A DNA stretch of 16,158 nucleotides from Calditrichaceae bacterium (GTDB lineage: Bacteria > Calditrichota > Calditrichia > Calditrichales > Calditrichaceae): positions 1-16,158 of the forward strand of contig JAUVIB010000020.1 in the NCBI GenBank assembly GCA_030592985.1, read 5' to 3'. The notes under the pieces were generated by a model. That model was not told where the DNA came from. It saw nothing but the letters and a program-made list of their open reading frames with translations, and did not search any database. Every line of letters begins with the position of its first letter. Position 1 is the stretch's first letter. The translations under genes and the position numbers were made by a program. Positions 15,401 to 16,158 of this stretch are shown piece after piece.

Positions 15401-15609
15401 AGGCCGGATTTGAAGTAACCGATCGTATTATTATTCAGTTTCAGGGATTGAGTGAAAGACTAAAAAAAGCTGTGATGGATGAAAAAAACTATATTGCCAA
15501 TGAAACTTTAGCGGATAAAATCAGTATAGAGGACATATCCGCAAAATTTAACCAAGATATAACAATTGAAGATGAAAACATTCGAATTGGATTAATCAAA
15601 AATAATTAA
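12448..15609 (+). CDS. ileS: Isoleucyl-tRNA synthetase, type 2-like
   Basis: Charges tRNA-Ile with isoleucine and edits valine. The 1053-residue class I synthetase has the HIGH-equivalent at 55-58 written GIHH (PPTANGKPGIHH), the CP1 editing domain with TTTPWT at 224-229, a zinc site CPRC at 182-185 and CWRC at 392-395, the late CWFDSG (524-529), and KMSKT at 598-602 for ATP. The anticodon-binding and C-terminal domains follow from about 690. The GIHH variant, the RKAGWDTHGLPVE segment and a length above 1000 are features of the type 2 (eukaryote-like) IleS group. Members of that group are known for resisting mupirocin. The start follows AGGA within the PNP end. It is followed at 14 bases by the TraR-like gene. 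No T-box leader is present, as the gene is internal to an operon. Confidence 0.97.
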   Translation: MFREVENKINYARLEEKILEYWEKKDVFRKSLELTKDGENFVFFEGPPTANGKPGIHHVMSRTVKDVVCRYKSMKGFHVNRKAGWDTHGLPVEIEVEKQLKINGKDQIEEYGIDKFNAMCRNSVFTYKNDWDKLTKRIGYWLDLDDPYITFENDYIESIWWILKQLWDKDLIYEGFKILPYCPRCETPLSSHEVSQGYKDVKDPSIYIRVELEDEPNTYFLVWTTTPWTLISNVALAVNPNVDYVKLKDMDSDDQYIIAESLISVLFKEGEYEIVEKFSGSQLAGKRYKRLFDFIDVDKDAFYVIEGGFITTTDGTGIVHIAHAFGEDDNRAAQQYNLPVIRPVDKKGAFEKEVTDWAGIFVKDADISIMDNLKKRRILVRKTKIEHSYPHCWRCQSPLLYYARESWFIKTSHFKEALLKNNSQINWYPKEVGEKRFGEWLKNNVDWSLSRDRFWGTPLNIWICDACGHKTSIGSIDEMLTLDINGKDKKKEDVDLHKPYVDDIFIKCEKCSAKMHRTPEVIDCWFDSGSMPIAQWHYPFENKEIFEKSFPADFICEGIDQTRGWFYSLLAISTLLFDEPAYKNIVVNELILDKNGQKMSKTKGNAAVPEEMLDKYGADAIRWYLMTVSAPWIPKKFDPEGVGEVQRKFLNTLLNTYSFFVLYANVDRFDPSAEDVPFENRAEIDRWVLSKLYTVINQVETHFDEFNLTRAARVVSEYLIDDVSNWYVRRNRRRFWKSEDGDDKLSAYQTLYEVLMTVVKLIAPYVPFISEEIFLNLKQDNSIESIHHCSYPKLTSMQKERINIELEEKMLYAQQVVSAARALRNEAQIKVRQPLSELVILADGEKQKTQIEAMSDIICEELNVKNIRFIDDIIVIMDLSAKPNFKTLGSKAGKLMGRLTAAIKAFDIKQIQSFQKNGFEHISIDGHEFRLDKEDVIINADSKEGFISYSDNNLILALNTTLTEDLISEGLAREFVNRIQNCRKEAGFEVTDRIIIQFQGLSERLKKAVMDEKNYIANETLADKISIEDISAKFNQDITIEDENIRIGLIKNN

Positions 15610-15623
15610 AATCGGAGAGTATT

Positions 15624-16001
15624 ATGGGGAAATTAAAGAAGAAAGAATTAGAGTACTTTGATAAGTTAGTAAAAGAGAAACGGAAAAAGATTAAAGATAG
15701 TCTGGACTATTACAGATCAACCGTTGTCGACGCCGATACTAAAGAAGCTTCAGGTGATGCTTCTGCTTATTCCTTCCATATGGCTGATCAGGGGACGGAT
15801 GCAATGGAGCGTGAGAAATCATTTATGTTTGCTTCCCGTGATGAAAAATATCTAAAGCAGCTTGATGATGCCTTGTTTCGTATTAGTAACGATACCTATG
15901 GAATTTGCAGATCTTGCGGCGAATTAATTGGAAAAGAAAGATTGGAAGCCGTACCCACAACCACGATTTGTTATGATTGCAAAGTTAATGAATCTGAGTA
16001 G
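15624..16001 (+). CDS. TraR/DksA-family zinc-finger protein
   Basis: A 125-residue protein with a charged N-terminal helix/coiled coil (about 4-90) and a C4 zinc finger: C95 and C98 (YGICRSCGE), C116 and C119 (CYDC), in the usual DksA/TraR arrangement. Relatives bind in the RNA polymerase secondary channel; here the acidic tip between the helices (VVDADTKEASGDAS) is not identical to the DksA DxxDxA motif, so the activity cannot be assumed. The Bacillus ylyA gene of the same family sits between ileS and lspA, exactly as here. A good ribosome site, GGAGAG (15614-15619), precedes it. Possible regulatory link: control of growth-rate-dependent transcription. Confidence 0.9.
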   Translation: MGKLKKKELEYFDKLVKEKRKKIKDSLDYYRSTVVDADTKEASGDASAYSFHMADQGTDAMEREKSFMFASRDEKYLKQLDDALFRISNDTYGICRSCGELIGKERLEAVPTTTICYDCKVNESE

Positions 16002-16015
16002 GTATTAATATTAGT

Positions 16016-16158
16016 ATGAAAACAAATTTTCACTCTAAATATATGGTGTTAATAATTGTAGTCCTTGTTATTCTGGATCAAATAACAAAATATATCACGA
16101 AAACGACAATGTACCTTGGTGAGTCCATTCCAGTGTTAGGGGATTTTTTTCGTTTGAC
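16016..16158 (+). CDS. lspA: Lipoprotein signal peptidase (3' truncated by window end)
   Basis: The first 47 codons of prolipoprotein signal peptidase, an inner-membrane aspartic protease that cuts signal peptides before the lipid-modified Cys. A hydrophobic first helix (about residues 10-20, MVLIIVVLVIL) leads into DQITKYI, the DQxxK signature, and then a loop ending GDFFRL, which in the family precedes the first periplasmic beta segment. The catalytic Asp residues are beyond the window. The start at 16016 has only a weak ribosome site and lies 14 bases after the TraR-like gene, suggesting coupling to it. Position after ileS matches the common ileS-lspA linkage. Confidence 0.92.
   Translation, partial: MKTNFHSKYMVLIIVVLVILDQITKYITKTTMYLGESIPVLGDFFRL

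Overview
The window looks like a chromosomal stretch from an AT-rich Gram-negative bacterium of the FCB group (Bacteroidota/Ignavibacteria/Calditrichota/Neomarinimicrobiota side). The clearest sign is the C-terminal YPNPFNP-type sorting/FlgD-like domain on the first protein, which is the usual tag for type IX secretion in that group. The DUF3467 family gene and the type-2-like isoleucyl-tRNA synthetase fit the same placement. The exact phylum is inference; no rRNA or tRNA is present to settle it.

Layout. (1) 3-1964: the 3' part of a secreted multidomain metallophosphoesterase, followed by a hairpin terminator. (2) 2136-4859: a full-length DNA polymerase I with all three activities. (3) 4909-5607: a MazEF-type toxin-antitoxin module on the minus strand. 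It has a near-consensus promoter with embedded operator repeats, and its toxin gene is out of frame at a T6 run that forms a textbook -1 slippery heptamer. (4) 5888-9037: minus-strand DNA primase, then a single-domain response regulator and an MBL-fold hydrolase. A perfect TGTGA-N6-TCACA (CRP/FNR-like) palindrome and a perfect TATAAT lie between dnaG and the regulator. (5) 9154-9456: a DUF3467 gene interrupted by a single in-frame TAA. (6) 9520-16158: a tight plus-strand operon yggS - divIVA - membrane/lipoprotein gene - purine nucleoside phosphorylase - ileS - TraR/DksA-like zinc protein - lspA (cut by the window end).

How the genes work together. polA and dnaG serve replication and repair. 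The last operon keeps the Bacillus-type order ylmE(yggS)-divIVA-ileS-ylyA-lspA, with a lipoprotein and a purine phosphorylase inserted. It therefore joins PLP homeostasis, a polar/coiled-coil scaffold, isoleucine charging, a transcription-modulating zinc protein and lipoprotein maturation. The response regulator/MBL pair is the part most likely to be a little-described signalling unit. The MazEF module and the DUF3467 gene are the two places where the reading frame is broken, each by one base; all other genes are intact. I found no CRISPR array, tRNA, rRNA, transposase or phage gene.
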